Positions 30,811-41,696 of a stretch of 49,135 nt of DNA are shown here, one piece after another (position 1 is the stretch's first letter; every line of letters begins with the position of its first letter). The translations under genes were made by a program, and so were the position numbers. This stretch comes from Alphaproteobacteria bacterium (GTDB taxonomy: Bacteria > Pseudomonadota > Alphaproteobacteria > GCA-002720895): assembly GCA_022450705.1 (NCBI GenBank), contig JAKUPP010000004.1:1-49135 (forward strand), read 5' to 3'. The notes beneath the pieces were generated by a model. It ran no database searches, was not told the DNA's origin, and worked only from the letters and a program-made list of their open reading frames with translations.

Positions 30811-31344
30811 TTATTTTTTCTTCCCTTCTTTTCTAAAGATATATTCATTCTCGTATTTTATTCCTTTTCCTTTATATGGCTCAGGTTTTCTAAATGATCT
30901 TATATCAGCAGCAACTTGTCCTACCTGTGTTTTGTTAGAACCTGAAATTTCAATAGTATTTGCATCTGCGCACTTAACATTTATACCTTCTGGAATTTCG
31001 TAATCTATATCATGGCTGTAACCAGCGCTAATTTTTAAAATTTTTCCCTGTAATTGTGCTTTGTAACCAGTTCCTACAAGTTTTAGGACTTTTTTAAATT
31101 CGTTTATACATCCTAAAATAATATTATTTAATAAACTTCTAGTCGTTCCCCAAATCATTTTAGTTTTCTTATTTATTTCTTTTGGTTTTATTAATATTTG
31201 TTTATTTTCAATTGAAACAATAAGATCTTTAGAAAATTCAAATTGTTTTTCTCCAGATTTATCTTTTACAATTATATTTGTTTCTTTTAATGTAACTTCA
31301 ATACCCTCTGGTATTTCTATCGGTGTATTTCCTGTTCTAGACAT
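30811..31344 (-). CDS. rplF: 50S ribosomal protein L6
   Basis: MSRTGNTPIEIPEGIEV, VGTGYKAQLQG, FRKPEPYKGKGIKYE. Confidence 0.96.
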   Translation of the reverse strand: MSRTGNTPIEIPEGIEVTLKETNIIVKDKSGEKQFEFSKDLIVSIENKQILIKPKEINKKTKMIWGTTRSLLNNIILGCINEFKKVLKLVGTGYKAQLQGKILKISAGYSHDIDYEIPEGINVKCADANTIEISGSNKTQVGQVAADIRSFRKPEPYKGKGIKYENEYIFRKEGKKK

Positions 31345-31353
31345 ATAAAAAAA

Positions 31354-31752
31354 TTAAAAAACTTGGCACAAAATTTCACCGCTTAAATTTGAAATTCTTG
31401 CCTTTTTATCAGTCATTACTCCTTTTGAGGTTGAAACAATAGTTATACCATATCCTTTAAAATAAGATGGTAGACTTTTAAGTTTAGAATAAACTCTTCG
31501 ACCAGGTTTAGAAATTCTAGAAATTATTTTTATTGAAGATTCTCCATTTACATATGACAAAATAATATTTATTTCTTTTATACCTTTTTTAATCTCATTT
31601 TCCTTAAATGATTTTATGTAACCTTCTTCTTGTAAAATTTTTAATATATTTATTTTTAATTTAGATGATGGGGTTTTAACAGACTCTTTTGACAATAATA
31701 ATCCGTTTCTAATTGTTGTTATCATATCTGATATTGTATCTGTAACTACCAT
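31354..31752 (-). CDS. rpsH: 30S ribosomal protein S8
   Basis: DTISDMITTIRNGL, SKPGRRVYSK, STSKGVMTDKKAR. Confidence 0.96.
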   Translation of the reverse strand: MVVTDTISDMITTIRNGLLLSKESVKTPSSKLKINILKILQEEGYIKSFKENEIKKGIKEINIILSYVNGESSIKIISRISKPGRRVYSKLKSLPSYFKGYGITIVSTSKGVMTDKKARISNLSGEILCQVF

Positions 31753-31759
31753 ATTTTTT

Positions 31760-32065
31760 TTACCAACTTGATTTTATTATTCCAGGTAATTTGCCGTCAC
31801 TAGCTAATTCTCTGAAAGCAATTCTTGATAATCTAAATTTTCTATAATTTCCTCTTGGTCGCCCAGTAACAATACATCTGTTTCTTAAACGACAAGGTAG
31901 GCTATTTCTTGGCAATTTTGATAATTTATTAATAGCATCAATCCTTGCTTCGGGACTTGTTTTTTTATTTTTAATTATTTTTTTTAAAGCAATTCTTTTT
32001 TTGCTATATTTTTTTACTAATCTTTCTCTTTTTAAATTACGTTGTATTAAACTTAATCTTGTCAT
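31760..32065 (-). CDS. rpsN: 30S ribosomal protein S14
   Basis: RNSLPCRLRNRCIVTGRPRGNYRKFRLSRIAFRELA. Confidence 0.96.
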   Translation of the reverse strand: MTRLSLIQRNLKRERLVKKYSKKRIALKKIIKNKKTSPEARIDAINKLSKLPRNSLPCRLRNRCIVTGRPRGNYRKFRLSRIAFRELASDGKLPGIIKSSW

Positions 32066-32069
32066 GTTG

Positions 32070-32609
32070 TTATTTGCTTAAAGGAAAATTAAATGCTTTT
32101 AATAAAGATTCTGCTTCATTATTCTTTTTTGTTGAAGTTACAATTGTTACATCCATCCCTTTTACTTTATCTATTTTATCATAGTCAATTTCAGGAAATA
32201 TAATGTGCTCCTTAATACCAAAAGTATAGTTTCCAAAACCATCAAAATTTTTTGATGACAAACCAGAAAAATCTTTAGTTCTAGGTAAAGCAATATTAAT
32301 TAATCTATCAATAAATTCATACATTCTTTTTTTTCTTAAAGTAACTTTACAACCAATAGGCATATTTTCTTTTGTTTTAAAGTTTGCTATAGCTTTTTTT
32401 GTTTTAGTAACAATTGGCATTTGACCAGAAATTTTTTTTAAATCTTCAACAGCAGCTTCCAATTTCTTTTTGTCATTTGCATCTATTCCTAACCCCATAT
32501 TTATAACAATTTTTTTTAATTCTGGTACAGAATAAATATTTTTTAAACCTAGTTCTTTCATTAAATTAGGCTTAATACTTTTTAAATATTCTTCATGTAA
32601 TCTAGACAT
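32070..32609 (-). CDS. rplE: 50S ribosomal protein L5
   Basis: VPELKKIVINMGLG, RLINIALPRTKDFSGLS, FGIKEHIIFPEI. Confidence 0.96.
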   Translation of the reverse strand: MSRLHEEYLKSIKPNLMKELGLKNIYSVPELKKIVINMGLGIDANDKKKLEAAVEDLKKISGQMPIVTKTKKAIANFKTKENMPIGCKVTLRKKRMYEFIDRLINIALPRTKDFSGLSSKNFDGFGNYTFGIKEHIIFPEIDYDKIDKVKGMDVTIVTSTKKNNEAESLLKAFNFPLSK

Positions 32610-32928
32610 TTTTTATTATTTCTCCTGTTTTTTTTTCAAATCTAATTTTCTTATTATTTTCGATCTTATAACCGATTTTTGTTTTTTTTCCATCTTTTAT
32701 AGAAATAAATGATAGGTTCGAAATATGTACTGGTAACTCCTTCTCAATTATTCCTCCGCCACTTTTTTTATCTGGTTTTTGATGTTTTTTTACAATATTT
32801 ATTCCTTTAACAATTGCTTTATTTTTTGTTGGAAAAATCGACAATATAGAGCCTGATTTACCTTTATCCTTACCAGATACTACTATTACATTATCTCCTT
32901 TTTTTAATTTTGTTTTTATTTTATCCAT
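32602..32928 (-). CDS. rplX: 50S ribosomal protein L24
   Basis: KKGDNVIVVSGKDKGKSGSIL KOW motif, GINIVKKHQKP. Confidence 0.95.
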   Translation of the reverse strand: MDKIKTKLKKGDNVIVVSGKDKGKSGSILSIFPTKNKAIVKGINIVKKHQKPDKKSGGGIIEKELPVHISNLSFISIKDGKKTKIGYKIENNKKIRFEKKTGEIIKNV

Positions 32929-33297
32929 TTATAAAACCTCAGGTGCTAATGAAATAATTTTGGTAAATCTTTTTGATCTCAGCTCTCTAGTAACTGGTCC
33001 AAAAATTCTTGTACCTATTGGTTCGCCTTCTTTTGTTAATAATACTGCTGAATTTTTATCAAACCTTATTGTAGAGCCATCTTCTCTTGAAACGCCTTTT
33101 TTAGTTCTTACAACAACAGCCCTTGTCACTTCACCTGTTTTTACTTTTCCATTTGGAATAGCTTCTTTTACTGAAACAACTATTACATCTCCTATGCTTG
33201 CGCTTCTTCTATGTGAACCTCCTAATACTTTTATACATTGAACTAATTTAGCACCAGAATTATCCGCAACGTTTAATTTTGTTTCTGTTATAATCAT
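32929..33297 (-). CDS. rplN: 50S ribosomal protein L14
   Basis: [33 protein letters not shown]. Confidence 0.97.
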   Translation of the reverse strand: MIITETKLNVADNSGAKLVQCIKVLGGSHRRSASIGDVIVVSVKEAIPNGKVKTGEVTRAVVVRTKKGVSREDGSTIRFDKNSAVLLTKEGEPIGTRIFGPVTRELRSKRFTKIISLAPEVL

Positions 33298-33548
33298 TTA
33301 TCTGCTTTTTCCATTTTTTTCTCATTAAACAAAACAAATTTTTTTGTTTTTGAAATAGGTCTAGATTCAATAATTTGAACAACATCCCCTATTTTACTTA
33401 CGTTTTCTTCATCATGAACTGCAAACTTTTTATTTTTTCTTAAAATTTTTTTATATTTTTTATGCATGTATGTTGATTCAACATCAACAATTATAGTTTT
33501 TTCACTTTTATTTCTTATGACTTTACCTTTAAGTATTCTTTTTGGCAT
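33294..33548 (-). CDS. rpsQ: 30S ribosomal protein S17
   Basis: [44 protein letters not shown]. Confidence 0.95.
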   Translation of the reverse strand: MPKRILKGKVIRNKSEKTIIVDVESTYMHKKYKKILRKNKKFAVHDEENVSKIGDVVQIIESRPISKTKKFVLFNEKKMEKADK

Positions 33549-33744
33549 TCTTTTCCCCTAAAAAATCTTCATTTAATTTTGTTTTTATTTTAGCAATATC
33601 TTTTTTAACTTGATCAATTCTTCCAGTTTTTTCTAATTGACCATTTTTTTTTTGAAATCTAAGATTATAATTCTCTTTCTTTAAATCAATTAACAAATCA
33701 TTTAATTCATCTTTAGTTTTTTTTTTTATTTCAGTATATTTCAT
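33529..33744 (-). CDS. rpmC: 50S ribosomal protein L29
   Basis: KTKDELNDLLIDLKKENYNLRFQKKNGQLEKTGRI, between rplP and rpsQ. Confidence 0.93.
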   Translation of the reverse strand: MKYTEIKKKTKDELNDLLIDLKKENYNLRFQKKNGQLEKTGRIDQVKKDIAKIKTKLNEDFLGEKNAKKNT

Positions 33745-34158
33745 TTAAGCATCCATTCTTTTAATAAAAAACGATTTTATTGGAAGCTTAGCTGCTCCCA
33801 ATAACAAAGCATTTTTTGCAATATCTTCACTGACACCGTCTACTTCAAAAAGAATTCTTCCTGGATGTATTCTACTAACCCAAAATTCAACACTTCCTTT
33901 ACCTTTACCCATTCTGACTTCAGCTGGTTTCTTACTAACTGGAACATCAGGAAATATTCTAATCCACACCCTTCCTTCTCTTTGCATTTCTCTTGTAATT
34001 GCTCTTCTTGCTGCTTCAATTTGTCTAGCATTAATTCTACCTGGATTACGTGCTTTTAAACCATAACTTCCAAAATTTAATTTGGAACCCGATTGCGCTT
34101 TACCATGGATTCTACCTTTATGTTGTTTTCTAAATTTTGGTTTTGATGGTTGTAACAT
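33745..34158 (-). CDS. rplP: 50S ribosomal protein L16
   Basis: [50 protein letters not shown]. Confidence 0.97.
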   Translation of the reverse strand: MLQPSKPKFRKQHKGRIHGKAQSGSKLNFGSYGLKARNPGRINARQIEAARRAITREMQREGRVWIRIFPDVPVSKKPAEVRMGKGKGSVEFWVSRIHPGRILFEVDGVSEDIAKNALLLGAAKLPIKSFFIKRMDA

Positions 34159-34170
34159 TTTTTTTTTTTA

Positions 34171-34833
34171 TTAATTATTTTTTTTATTATTATTAATATT
34201 TTCTTCTTTTGATAATTTTTCTCCTTTATATAACCAAACTTTTACTCCGCAAGTACCATATGTTGTTTTAGCAGTAGAGGTTGCATAATCAATATTTGCA
34301 CGCAATGTGTGTAATGGGACCCTACCTTCTTTAAACCATTCAACTCTAGCAATCTCTGCGCCGCCGATCCTTCCTCCAACACATACTCTTATGCCTTGAG
34401 CGCCTAACTTTAATGCTGATTGCACAGCTCTTTTCATAACTCTTTTTGTTGCTGCACGATTTTCTAATTGCATTGCTATGTTATCAGCAACAACCTTTGC
34501 ATCTAATTCTGGTTTTTTTGTTTCGACAATATTTAAATTTATTTCTGAACCAGTTAATTTTGATAATTCTTTTCTTAATTTTTCTATATCTGAGCCTTTT
34601 TTACCAATAATAATTCCGGGCCTTGATGCATGTATAGCGATAATGATTTTTTTTGAAGATCTTTCAATAACAACTCTTGATAATCCTGCTTTTTTTAGTT
34701 CTGATTCTATATATTTTCTAATTTTTAAATCAATTTCTAAAAAAGCACCATATTTATCTTCAGAGTACCAATTTGAATCCCAAGTTCTATTAATTCCTAA
34801 TCTTAATCCGGATGGATTTACTTTTTGTCCCAT
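34171..34833 (-). CDS. rpsC: 30S ribosomal protein S3
   Basis: [41 protein letters not shown] motif. Confidence 0.97.
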   Translation of the reverse strand: MGQKVNPSGLRLGINRTWDSNWYSEDKYGAFLEIDLKIRKYIESELKKAGLSRVVIERSSKKIIIAIHASRPGIIIGKKGSDIEKLRKELSKLTGSEINLNIVETKKPELDAKVVADNIAMQLENRAATKRVMKRAVQSALKLGAQGIRVCVGGRIGGAEIARVEWFKEGRVPLHTLRANIDYATSTAKTTYGTCGVKVWLYKGEKLSKEENINNNKKNN

Positions 34834-35330
34834 TATTTATTTACCTCCTTGTTACTACTTTTTTTACCTTCTTTTTTAATTTTTTCTTTTTTATTTATTT
34901 CTTTTACATCACTTTTTTCTTTTAATTTAATAGTTAAATTACTAAAAGGTTTTAAGATTCTAACACCTCTTCCTTTTGCTCTTGGTTTAAATCTTTTCAT
35001 TACTAAACCTTTACCAACTGAAGCTTCATGTACATATAATTTATCTACATCTAATTGATGATTGTTTTCTGCATTTGCAATAGCAGACTGAAGAGCTTTT
35101 TTTATTTGGTAAGAAATACGTTTCTGAGAAAATGATAAATAATTTAGAGCTTTCTCTACATTTAAACCTCTTATTGGTGAAATAATTAAATTTAATTTTT
35201 TTGGACTTACTCTAATAGATTTTAAATATACTTTAGCAAAATCATTCTCGTTTTTTATGTTTTCTGCTACAACGTTTTTTTTTTTATCTTTTTTATTTAT
35301 ATCTTCATTTATTTTATTTTCCTCAGCCAT
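34833..35330 (-). CDS. rplV: 50S ribosomal protein L22 with charged N- and C-terminal extensions
   Basis: Core [19 protein letters not shown]...[22 protein letters not shown]. Confidence 0.94.
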   Translation of the reverse strand: MAEENKINEDINKKDKKKNVVAENIKNENDFAKVYLKSIRVSPKKLNLIISPIRGLNVEKALNYLSFSQKRISYQIKKALQSAIANAENNHQLDVDKLYVHEASVGKGLVMKRFKPRAKGRGVRILKPFSNLTIKLKEKSDVKEINKKEKIKKEGKKSSNKEVNK

Positions 35331-35750
35331 TTATTTCTTTTCCCCCTTACTTTCTTCTTTTGGTTTATTATCGGTTGGTTTTTCTTGCGCTGGTTTTTCT
35401 GGAGACGTTGCAGTTGATGGTGGAGATGATGCTCCAGGTGCGGTTGTTGTTCCAGGCGCAGTTGTTGTCGGTTTTGTTTCTACTTTACTTACAGCAGAAT
35501 GGGATTGAAAATTTCTAGTTGGTGAAAATTCTCCAAATTTATGTCCAACCATATTTTCATTTACGCTAACAGGTATAAATTTATTTCCATTATAAACACC
35601 AAAAGTTAAACCTACAAATTCAGGTAAAATTGTTGACCTTCTGGTCCAAATCTTTATTACTTGGTTTGTTTTACCAGATTTTCGAACATCATCGGCTTTT
35701 TTTAAAAGGTACTCTTCATAAAATGGTCCTTTCCATGTTGATCTAGTCAT
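35331..35750 (-). CDS. rpsS: 30S ribosomal protein S19 with ~50-aa Pro/Thr/Ala/Lys-rich C-terminal extension
   Basis: [21 protein letters not shown]...[19 protein letters not shown] followed by [34 protein letters not shown]... Confidence 0.95.
   Translation of the reverse strand: MTRSTWKGPFYEEYLLKKADDVRKSGKTNQVIKIWTRRSTILPEFVGLTFGVYNGNKFIPVSVNENMVGHKFGEFSPTRNFQSHSAVSKVETKPTTTAPGTTTAPGASSPPSTATSPEKPAQEKPTDNKPKEESKGEKK
35434..35469. repeat. Two adjacent imperfect 18-bp tandem units inside the rpsS tail
   Basis: ccaggtgcggttgttgtt / ccaggcgcagttgttgtc, encoding TTTAPG twice on the minus strand. Confidence 0.8.
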
Positions 35751-36572
35751 TTATTTAACTCTCCTTGATCTTACAATCGATCTATCTGTTTTTTTATTTT
35801 TTCTAGTTTTATAGCCTTTTGTTGGTTTTCCCCAAGGAGTAGACGGGTGTCTTCCTCCTGATGTTCTTCCTTCGCCGCCCCCGTGTGGGTGGTCAATTGG
35901 ATTCATTGCTACTCCTCTTACTTTAGGTCTAAAACCAAGCCATCTTTTTCTACCAGCGCTTCCTATTTTAATGTTTTTATTATCTAGATTTGATACTGTT
36001 CCAACTGTCGCGAAACAATTCTCATTTACATTCTTTATTTCACCTGAATTTAATTTTATTATTGCATTACCTCCATCTATTGCTAATAAACTAACTGACG
36101 ATCCTGCTGATCTTGCAATTTGTGCTCCTTTACCAGGTTTTAATTCTACATTATGTAAAACTGTACCAACTGGAATGTTTTTTAATGGCATTGAATTTCC
36201 AATTCTTATATCAACTTTATCTCCAGATTGAACTTTATCGCCAATTTTTAATTTATCTGGAGCAATAATGTATGATTTAGTTTTGTCTTCATATTCTATT
36301 AATGCAATGCGTGCTGTTCTTATTGGGTCATATTCAATGCGAATTACTGAAGCTGGAATATCAAATTTTGTTCTTTTAAAATCAATAACTCTAAATTTCT
36401 TTTTATGTCCTCCTCCTCGGTGGCGTGAAGTAATTCTACCTGAATTGTTTCTACCAGCTTTTGAGGTATATTTCTTAGTTAAAGATTTCTCAGATGACCC
36501 TTTCCATAAATGAGCTCTTTCAGACAAAACTGCGTGTCTTCTAGTCGATGTATATGGTTTAAAATTCTTCAT
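35751..36572 (-). CDS. rplB: 50S ribosomal protein L2
   Basis: [65 protein letters not shown]. Confidence 0.97.
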   Translation of the reverse strand: MKNFKPYTSTRRHAVLSERAHLWKGSSEKSLTKKYTSKAGRNNSGRITSRHRGGGHKKKFRVIDFKRTKFDIPASVIRIEYDPIRTARIALIEYEDKTKSYIIAPDKLKIGDKVQSGDKVDIRIGNSMPLKNIPVGTVLHNVELKPGKGAQIARSAGSSVSLLAIDGGNAIIKLNSGEIKNVNENCFATVGTVSNLDNKNIKIGSAGRKRWLGFRPKVRGVAMNPIDHPHGGGEGRTSGGRHPSTPWGKPTKGYKTRKNKKTDRSIVRSRRVK

Positions 36573-36576
36573 TTTT

Positions 36577-36909
36577 TTAAATTCCAGTTGTTATATCAAT
36601 TTTTTGTCCTTTTTCTAGTGAAATAATTGCCTTTTTTTCATTTTTCCTTCTTCCTACTTTACCTTTAAATCTTTTAGTTTTTCCCTTTGATACAATTATA
36701 TTTATTTTTTTTACATTAACTCTAAATAGCTTTTCAACTGCTTCTTTTACATTCTTTTTAGTAACATCCATAGGTATAGAAAAAATTACCTGTGAATTAT
36801 TTGATAATAAAGTAGCTTTTTCTGTAATGATTGGCTTTTGTATTGAGTCGTACAATTTTGTAGAAACTTTATTTTCTTTTTTTATTTTTTCTTTTTTTTT
36901 GAAAATCAT
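36577..36909 (-). CDS. rplW: 50S ribosomal protein L23
   Basis: [54 protein letters not shown]. Confidence 0.94.
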   Translation of the reverse strand: MIFKKKEKIKKENKVSTKLYDSIQKPIITEKATLLSNNSQVIFSIPMDVTKKNVKEAVEKLFRVNVKKINIIVSKGKTKRFKGKVGRRKNEKKAIISLEKGQKIDITTGI

Positions 36910-37532
36910 ATTAATTTTTTTTCAACCTCTACAAGTGCGTCTTTAGAAATTATTAAATTATTAAATTTTAAAATATCATAAACATTCATGCCTACTACAG
37001 GTAAAAGATTTATATTGTTAATATTTAAAATTGATTGTTTAAAACTTTTATCATTTTTATTAGAACTACTATCGATTATTAAAGCTGATTTAATTTTCAA
37101 TTTTTCTAATTTTTTCACAATTTCCTTAGTTGAAGTTTTGGTTATAGATATTTTGTCAATAATAATAATCTTTTTTTCTTTTTCTTTTACAGATAATGCT
37201 GTCTTTAAACCAAGTTTTCTTATTTTTTTTGGAAGTTTCTTTTTATGATCTCTTAAAACAGGGCCATGAGTCACTCCTCCTCCTCTTAAAATATTTGTTT
37301 TTAGATTTCCTCTACGAGCGCGTCCTGTTCCTTTTTGCTTAAAAGCTTTAGCTGTTGTTCCTACAATTTCAGAACGTTGTTTTGCCTTATGTGAACCTTG
37401 TCTTCTATTTGCTAACTGCCAATTTACAACTTCTTTTAAAATATCTCTTCTTATAGGTAGGGAAAATATACTTTTTTTTAATTCCACTGAGCCTACTTTT
37501 TTTGAATCTAAATTTATTATATCATGCTTCAT
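36906..37532 (-). CDS. rplD: 50S ribosomal protein L4
   Basis: WQLANRRQGSHKAKQRSEIVGTTAKAFKQKGTGRARRGN. Confidence 0.95.
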   Translation of the reverse strand: MKHDIINLDSKKVGSVELKKSIFSLPIRRDILKEVVNWQLANRRQGSHKAKQRSEIVGTTAKAFKQKGTGRARRGNLKTNILRGGGVTHGPVLRDHKKKLPKKIRKLGLKTALSVKEKEKKIIIIDKISITKTSTKEIVKKLEKLKIKSALIIDSSSNKNDKSFKQSILNINNINLLPVVGMNVYDILKFNNLIISKDALVEVEKKLI

Positions 37533-37534
37533 AA

Positions 37535-38296
37535 TTATTTTTTATCCTCTTTCGGTTTTTGATCATTTGATTTTTCATTAGAAGGTTCTTTTGCTTCAGC
37601 TTTTTTTTCTTTTTTAGACGAGTCCTCTGTTATTTCTTCTTTTTTAATTTTTACTAACAATGATTTTGGTTTAATAGCATCCCTAATAACCAATAAAGTT
37701 CCTTTTGAACCAGGAACCGATCCTTTAATCAAAATTAAACCGTCTTCATTATTTATTTCTACAACTTCTAAATTATGCATGGTTACTTTATTATGCCCCA
37801 TATGACCTGCCATTTTTTTCCCTTTAAAAGTTCTTCCTGGATCTTGACACTGTCCAGTAGAACCGTGACTTCTATGTGAAACTGAAACACCATGAGTTGC
37901 TCTTAAACCTCCAAAATTATGTCTTTTCATAGAACCAGCAAACCCTTTACCGTTTGATTTCCCAATTACATCAACATATTGTCCTACTTTGAAAAAATTT
38001 ACATCTAACGTATCACCTAAATTTATATTTTGGTCATTAGCTACTTTAAATTCTAAAATCTTTTTTTTTGGCTCAATTTTTAATTTGGAGAAATAATTTC
38101 TTATAGGTTTTGTTATTTTTTTTACTTTAATATTGCCCGAGGCAATCTGAACTTGTTTTAAGTTTTTTTGAGATACTTCTCTTACTCTGGTTACATAATT
38201 TTTTTCGACTCCTATTAAAGTAACAGGTACATTTGAACCATCTTCCCTAAAAAATCTTGTCATACCTAATTTCTTTGCAATTATTCCTGCTCTCAT
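37535..38296 (-). CDS. rplC: 50S ribosomal protein L3 with charged C-terminal extension
   Basis: MRAGIIAKKLGMTRFFREDG, SHRSHGSTGQCQDPGRTFKGKKMAGHMG. Confidence 0.95.
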   Translation of the reverse strand: MRAGIIAKKLGMTRFFREDGSNVPVTLIGVEKNYVTRVREVSQKNLKQVQIASGNIKVKKITKPIRNYFSKLKIEPKKKILEFKVANDQNINLGDTLDVNFFKVGQYVDVIGKSNGKGFAGSMKRHNFGGLRATHGVSVSHRSHGSTGQCQDPGRTFKGKKMAGHMGHNKVTMHNLEVVEINNEDGLILIKGSVPGSKGTLLVIRDAIKPKSLLVKIKKEEITEDSSKKEKKAEAKEPSNEKSNDQKPKEDKK

Positions 38297-38310
38297 AATT
38301 TATCTCAATT

Positions 38311-38619
38311 TTAAGTTTTTATTTCTACATCAACGCCTGATGCTATATCTAAATTCATTAATGCATCGACCGTCTGAGGTGTAGGGTTAACAATATCGAT
38401 TAATCTTTTATGTGTTCTCATTTCAAATTGTTCTCTTGATTTTTTATCTACGTGTGGAGATCTTAAAACAGTAAATTTATTCTTTTTTGTTGGCAATGGT
38501 ATTGGGCCAAGAATTTTTGCTCCTGTTTTTTGTGCTGTATTCACAATCTCAACTGTCGATTGATCTAACAATTTATGATCATATGCTTTTAATCTTATGC
38601 GGATATTTTGTTTAGGCAT
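38311..38619 (-). CDS. rpsJ: 30S ribosomal protein S10
   Basis: [22 protein letters not shown]; start set at the conserved MPKQ Met (38619), giving an 8-nt overlap with the fusA 3' end. Confidence 0.95.
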   Translation of the reverse strand: MPKQNIRIRLKAYDHKLLDQSTVEIVNTAQKTGAKILGPIPLPTKKNKFTVLRSPHVDKKSREQFEMRTHKRLIDIVNPTPQTVDALMNLDIASGVDVEIKT

Positions 38620-40717
38620 TTTTATCTCCTTCACTTCCACTTGTTTTACCGGATTTAATTTCTTCTGCTACATTCTGAGGAACTTGTGCGTAATGGTCAA
38701 ACTGCATAGTAAATTGCGCTCTTCCTTGACTCATAGAACGTAAATTATTTACATATCCAAACATATTTGCTAATGGGACCTTTGCTTTAAAAACTCTAGC
38801 GTTACCCCTATTTTCCATTGCTCCCACTTGTCCTCTTCTCGAATTTAAATCACCAATTATATCTCCCATATATTCTTCTGGTGTAACAACTTCTACATCC
38901 ATTACTGGCTCTAGCAAAACTGGGCTTGATTTTGCCATTCCTTCTCGAAATGCGCCTTTAGCTGCTAATTCAAATGTCATTACATTTGAATCAACATCGT
39001 GAAAGTCTCCATCTATAAGAGTAGCTTTGTAATCAATGACTGGATAACCTGCAAGGATTCCAGTTTCATTTGCTAATGTTAAACCTTTTTCAACACCTGG
39101 TATATATTCTTTTGGAATAGCGCCACCTTTAATAGTATCTTCAAAAACAAAACCGCTACCTGATTCACCTTTTTCAAAAACAATTTTTACTCTGGCGTAT
39201 TGACCTGCACCGCCAGATTGTTTTTTTAATGTATGGTCTACTTCTCCCGTTTGATTTATAGTTTCTCTATAAGCTACTTGTGGTGCTCCTACATTTGCTT
39301 CAACCTTAAATTCTCTTTTCATTCTATCAACAATAATATCTAAATGTAGTTCTCCCATTCCTTTAATAATAGTTTGTCCGCTTTCTTCATCCTGAGAGAC
39401 TCTAAAAGAAGGATCTTCTGCTGCCAACTTTACTAATGCTTCTCCCATTTTATCTTGATCTCCTTTTGTTTTTGGTTCAACTGCAACTTCAATAACAGGA
39501 TCTGGAAAATCCATTTTTTCTAAAACAATTGGATTATTTGGATCACAAATAGTTTCTCCGGTTGTTGCGCCTTTTAAACCTGTTATAGCAACTATATCGC
39601 CAGCATAAGCTTCACTTATATCCTCTCTATTGTTACTATGCATTAATAACATTCTTCCTAATCTTTGTGTCTTTCCTTTAACTGATAATAAAATATTATC
39701 TCCTTGATTAACTTTTCCTGAATATATACGACAAAATGTCAATGTTCCTACAAATTCATCGGTAGCAATTTTAAATGCAATAGCAGAAAATGGTTCTTCG
39801 TCGTTAGATTGTCTGGAAATTTCTTCTTCTTCATCTTTTGGATTAACACCCTTAGCTGGCAATACCTCGTTAGGTGCTGGCAAATAATCTACAACTGCGT
39901 CAAGCAAAGGTTGGACGCCTTTGTTTTTAAAAGCACTGCCGCACAATACTGGAACGAAACTAAAAGCAACAGTTCCTTTTCTTATACACTTTTTTATTTC
40001 GTCTTCTGTAGGAATTTCTCCATTAAGATATTTTTCCATAATTTCATTATCTTGCTCGACAACTAATTCTATTAATTCATTGCGTGCTTTTTCAGATTTT
40101 TCTTTAAATTCTTCAGGTATGTCTACTATTTCAAACTCTGCTCCAAGTTTTTCTTCTTTCCAGGTAATAGCTTTATTTTTAACTAAATCTATAACTCCTT
40201 TGAAATTTTCTTCTGACCCTATTGGTAATTGTGTTACTGCTGGTTTTACATTTAGTCTATCTTTAAACATTTCAACACACTTATCAAAATCCGCGCCCAT
40301 ACGGTCCATTTTGTTTATAAAACAAATTCTAGGCACTTTATATCTATCAGCTTGGCGCCAGACTGTTTCGGATTGTGGTTCTACTCCTGCAACGCCATCG
40401 AAACAACAAACTGCTCCATCTAAAACTTTCAACGATCTTTCAACTTCAATAGTAAAATCTACATGTCCAGGTGTATCGATGATGTTAATTCTATAATCGT
40501 TCCAATAACATGTTGTTGCTGCTGAAGTAATAGTTATGCCTCTTTCTTGTTCTTGTTCCATCCAGTCCATAGTTGCATTTCCGTCATGAACTTCTCCAAT
40601 TTTATGCGACTTTCCTGTGTAATATAAAATTCTTTCTGTAGTTGTTGTTTTTCCTGCATCAATATGAGCACATATTCCAATATTTCTGTATTTATTTATT
40701 TCTGTTGTTCTAGCCAT
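38612..40717 (-). CDS. fusA: Elongation factor G
   Basis: [35 protein letters not shown]; start set at the internal MARTTE Met. Confidence 0.97.
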   Translation of the reverse strand: MARTTEINKYRNIGICAHIDAGKTTTTERILYYTGKSHKIGEVHDGNATMDWMEQEQERGITITSAATTCYWNDYRINIIDTPGHVDFTIEVERSLKVLDGAVCCFDGVAGVEPQSETVWRQADRYKVPRICFINKMDRMGADFDKCVEMFKDRLNVKPAVTQLPIGSEENFKGVIDLVKNKAITWKEEKLGAEFEIVDIPEEFKEKSEKARNELIELVVEQDNEIMEKYLNGEIPTEDEIKKCIRKGTVAFSFVPVLCGSAFKNKGVQPLLDAVVDYLPAPNEVLPAKGVNPKDEEEEISRQSNDEEPFSAIAFKIATDEFVGTLTFCRIYSGKVNQGDNILLSVKGKTQRLGRMLLMHSNNREDISEAYAGDIVAITGLKGATTGETICDPNNPIVLEKMDFPDPVIEVAVEPKTKGDQDKMGEALVKLAAEDPSFRVSQDEESGQTIIKGMGELHLDIIVDRMKREFKVEANVGAPQVAYRETINQTGEVDHTLKKQSGGAGQYARVKIVFEKGESGSGFVFEDTIKGGAIPKEYIPGVEKGLTLANETGILAGYPVIDYKATLIDGDFHDVDSNVMTFELAAKGAFREGMAKSSPVLLEPVMDVEVVTPEEYMGDIIGDLNSRRGQVGAMENRGNARVFKAKVPLANMFGYVNNLRSMSQGRAQFTMQFDHYAQVPQNVAEEIKSGKTSGSEGDKNA

Positions 40718-40730
40718 ATAAATTAAATTT

Positions 40731-41201
40731 TTACCATCTAAAATGAGCAAAAGCTTTATTAGCATCTGCCATTTTATGGGTGTCCTCTCTTTTTTTTACA
40801 GCTCCCCCTTTGTTTTGATGAGCATCTAAAAATTCTTGATATAATTTCATTTCCATATTCTTTCCACCTCTTCTTCTAGCAGCGTCTATAATCCATCTAA
40901 TTGCTAAAGCTTGCGATCTATCAACCTTAACTTCCATTGGAACTTGGTAAGTTGCTCCTCCAACTCTTCTAGATCTAACCTCGACTCTTGGTTTTACATT
41001 GTTTAAAACATCATGAAAAAACTTAATCGCATCGATTTTTTTTTCTTTTGAAATTTTGTCTAAAATAGTATAAATAATTTTTTCTGCTCTAGTTTTTTTT
41101 CCATCAAGCATTATAACATTTACAAATTTAGAAATAATTCTGTCTTTATATCGGGCGTCAAGTTCAATATCTCTTTTATTTATTTTCTTTCTTCTTGACA
41201 T
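40731..41201 (-). CDS. rpsG: 30S ribosomal protein S7
   Basis: [39 protein letters not shown]. Confidence 0.97.
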   Translation of the reverse strand: MSRRKKINKRDIELDARYKDRIISKFVNVIMLDGKKTRAEKIIYTILDKISKEKKIDAIKFFHDVLNNVKPRVEVRSRRVGGATYQVPMEVKVDRSQALAIRWIIDAARRRGGKNMEMKLYQEFLDAHQNKGGAVKKREDTHKMADANKAFAHFRW

Positions 41202-41219
41202 AATATTGTTTTGATTAAA

Positions 41220-41591
41220 TTATTTAGGTTTCTTAGTGCCGTAAAGCGATCTTCTTTGTTTTCTATCACCAACTCCTTCTGTATCTGCATTTCCTCTTAA
41301 AATATGATATCTAACACCTGGTAAGTCCTTAACTCTACCACCTCTTATCATTACAACTGAATGTTCCTGTAAATTATGACCCTCGCCTGGGATATAACTA
41401 GTAACCTCAAAACCGTTAGTTAACTTTACTCTTGCTACTTTCCTTAATGCCGAATTAGGTTTTTTTGGCGTTGTTGTGTATACCCTTGTACACACGCCTT
41501 TTTTTTGAGGAGAACTCTTTAAAGCAGGCACTTTATTCCTAGAAATTACCTTTTTTCTCCCTTTTCTAACTAATTGGCTTATAGTTGGCAT
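41220..41591 (-). CDS. rpsL: 30S ribosomal protein S12
   Basis: [44 protein letters not shown]. Confidence 0.98.
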   Translation of the reverse strand: MPTISQLVRKGRKKVISRNKVPALKSSPQKKGVCTRVYTTTPKKPNSALRKVARVKLTNGFEVTSYIPGEGHNLQEHSVVMIRGGRVKDLPGVRYHILRGNADTEGVGDRKQRRSLYGTKKPK

Positions 41592-41661
41592 TTAATATAA
41601 ATTCCATAAATAATTAATAAATACTGTGGAGATAATATGTATTTAACATATGTAATCAACT

Positions 41662-41696
41662 AAAAAAGACAAGAAAATTAATTAATTTTATCTTGT
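41662..41696 (-). terminator. Probable Rho-independent terminator at the rpoC stop codon
   Basis: On the minus strand: ACAAGATAAAATTAATTAATTTTCTTGTCTTTTTTA, an AT-rich hairpin followed by a T-run. Confidence 0.5.

Noticed and set aside
33840-34031. 63-aa minus-strand ORF within rplP in another frame
   Set aside because: Overlaps the conserved L16 gene in an alternative frame, no family similarity.
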